64,000 nucleotides of DNA from Rhizobium albus (GTDB lineage Bacteria > Pseudomonadota > Alphaproteobacteria > Rhizobiales > Rhizobiaceae): contig BSNO01000001.1 of assembly GCA_030160035.1 (NCBI GenBank), forward strand, positions 1,542,669 through 1,606,668, given 5' to 3'. Shown here in pieces: positions 63,938-64,000 of this stretch. A model generated the notes under the pieces. That model was given only the letters and a program-made list of their open reading frames with translations, did not search any database and was not told the DNA's origin. Both the position numbers and the translations under genes were made by a program. Within the stretch, counting starts at the first letter, position 1. Each line of letters opens with the position of its first letter.

Positions 63938-64000
63938 ATGGCTAAAGGCAAGTTTGAACGTAACAAGCCGCATGTGAACATCGGCACGATCGGTCACGTC
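63938..64000 (+). CDS. tuf: elongation factor Tu, N-terminal start (continues beyond window)
   Basis: 21 residues (AKGKFERNKPHVNIGTIGHV after Met) are the exact beginning of EF-Tu, including the strand before the P-loop GHVDHGKTT. GAGGAAAG gives the ribosome binding site. The rest lies to the right of the window. Confidence 0.97.
   Translation, partial: MAKGKFERNKPHVNIGTIGHV

Overview
The window is a GC-rich, gene-dense chromosomal segment of an alphaproteobacterium, most likely a member of the Rhizobiales (Hyphomicrobiales). The supporting markers are a one-step phosphatidylcholine synthase (Pcs), an IalB-family secreted protein, a class II DAHP synthase, DUF2336, DUF3309 and DUF455 proteins, a suf operon headed by a candidate Irr (ICE) box, EcfG-type GGAAC-N16-xGTT promoters, and the order rlmB, tRNA-Tyr, tRNA-Gly(UCC), tuf. 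I cannot name a genus. Most of the window is housekeeping. Accessory-looking pieces are small: a zeta-toxin-like pair, a GIY-YIG insertion and dispersed palindromic repeats.

Layout. 1-6.1 kb: 3' part of gor, an orphan TadG-like protein with a perfect operator-like dyad upstream, a gamma-glutamylcyclotransferase, class II DAHP synthase, a zeta-like kinase with a small overlapping partner, and a DsbA/FrnE-like oxidoreductase. 6.1-13.6 kb: an orphan oligopeptide-binding protein, IalB, hspQ with an RpoH-like promoter, an AEC transporter, a UbiH-like hydroxylase, pcs and a quinone reductase. 13.7-18.5 kb: a complete BMP-type nucleoside/purine ABC importer. 18.6-23.7 kb: an RND efflux pair with a divergent TetR regulator. 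23.7-29.1 kb: patatin, hisI, folE, a scaffold-like Fe-S protein, yidD and thrS. 29.2-36.8 kb: a secreted beta-rich protein, nitroreductase, flavin reductase, a CoA-lyase-like protein, DUF2336, parE and a hydrolase. 36.8-38.2 kb: small stress-type genes, tRNA-Lys, and a guanidine-II (mini-ykkC) riboswitch in front of a Gdx/SugE exporter. 38.2-41.9 kb: tyrS, anmK, GNAT and a hydrolase. 42.1-50.0 kb: the suf Fe-S cluster operon (group I desulfurase, sufB, sufC, sufD, sufS, sufT-like, sufA). 50.0-63.3 kb: two tiny membrane proteins, a TRAP transporter, a DEAD helicase, M23 peptidase, DUF455, bcp, a giant AsmA-like protein and rlmB. 63.4-64.0 kb: tRNA-Tyr, tRNA-Gly and the start of tuf.

The most unusual structure is inside the suf operon. 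A GIY-YIG endonuclease gene sits between sufB and sufC. It is bracketed by inverted copies of a palindromic repeat, and a third copy forms a perfect 31-bp inverted pair just upstream. This looks like a mobile or self-maintaining repeat/nuclease unit lodged in an essential operon. Other points of interest are a 44-bp hairpin repeat present twice with a compensatory base-pair change, the zeta-like toxin/partner pair, the guanidine-II riboswitch, and three EcfG-like promoters in front of very small proteins.
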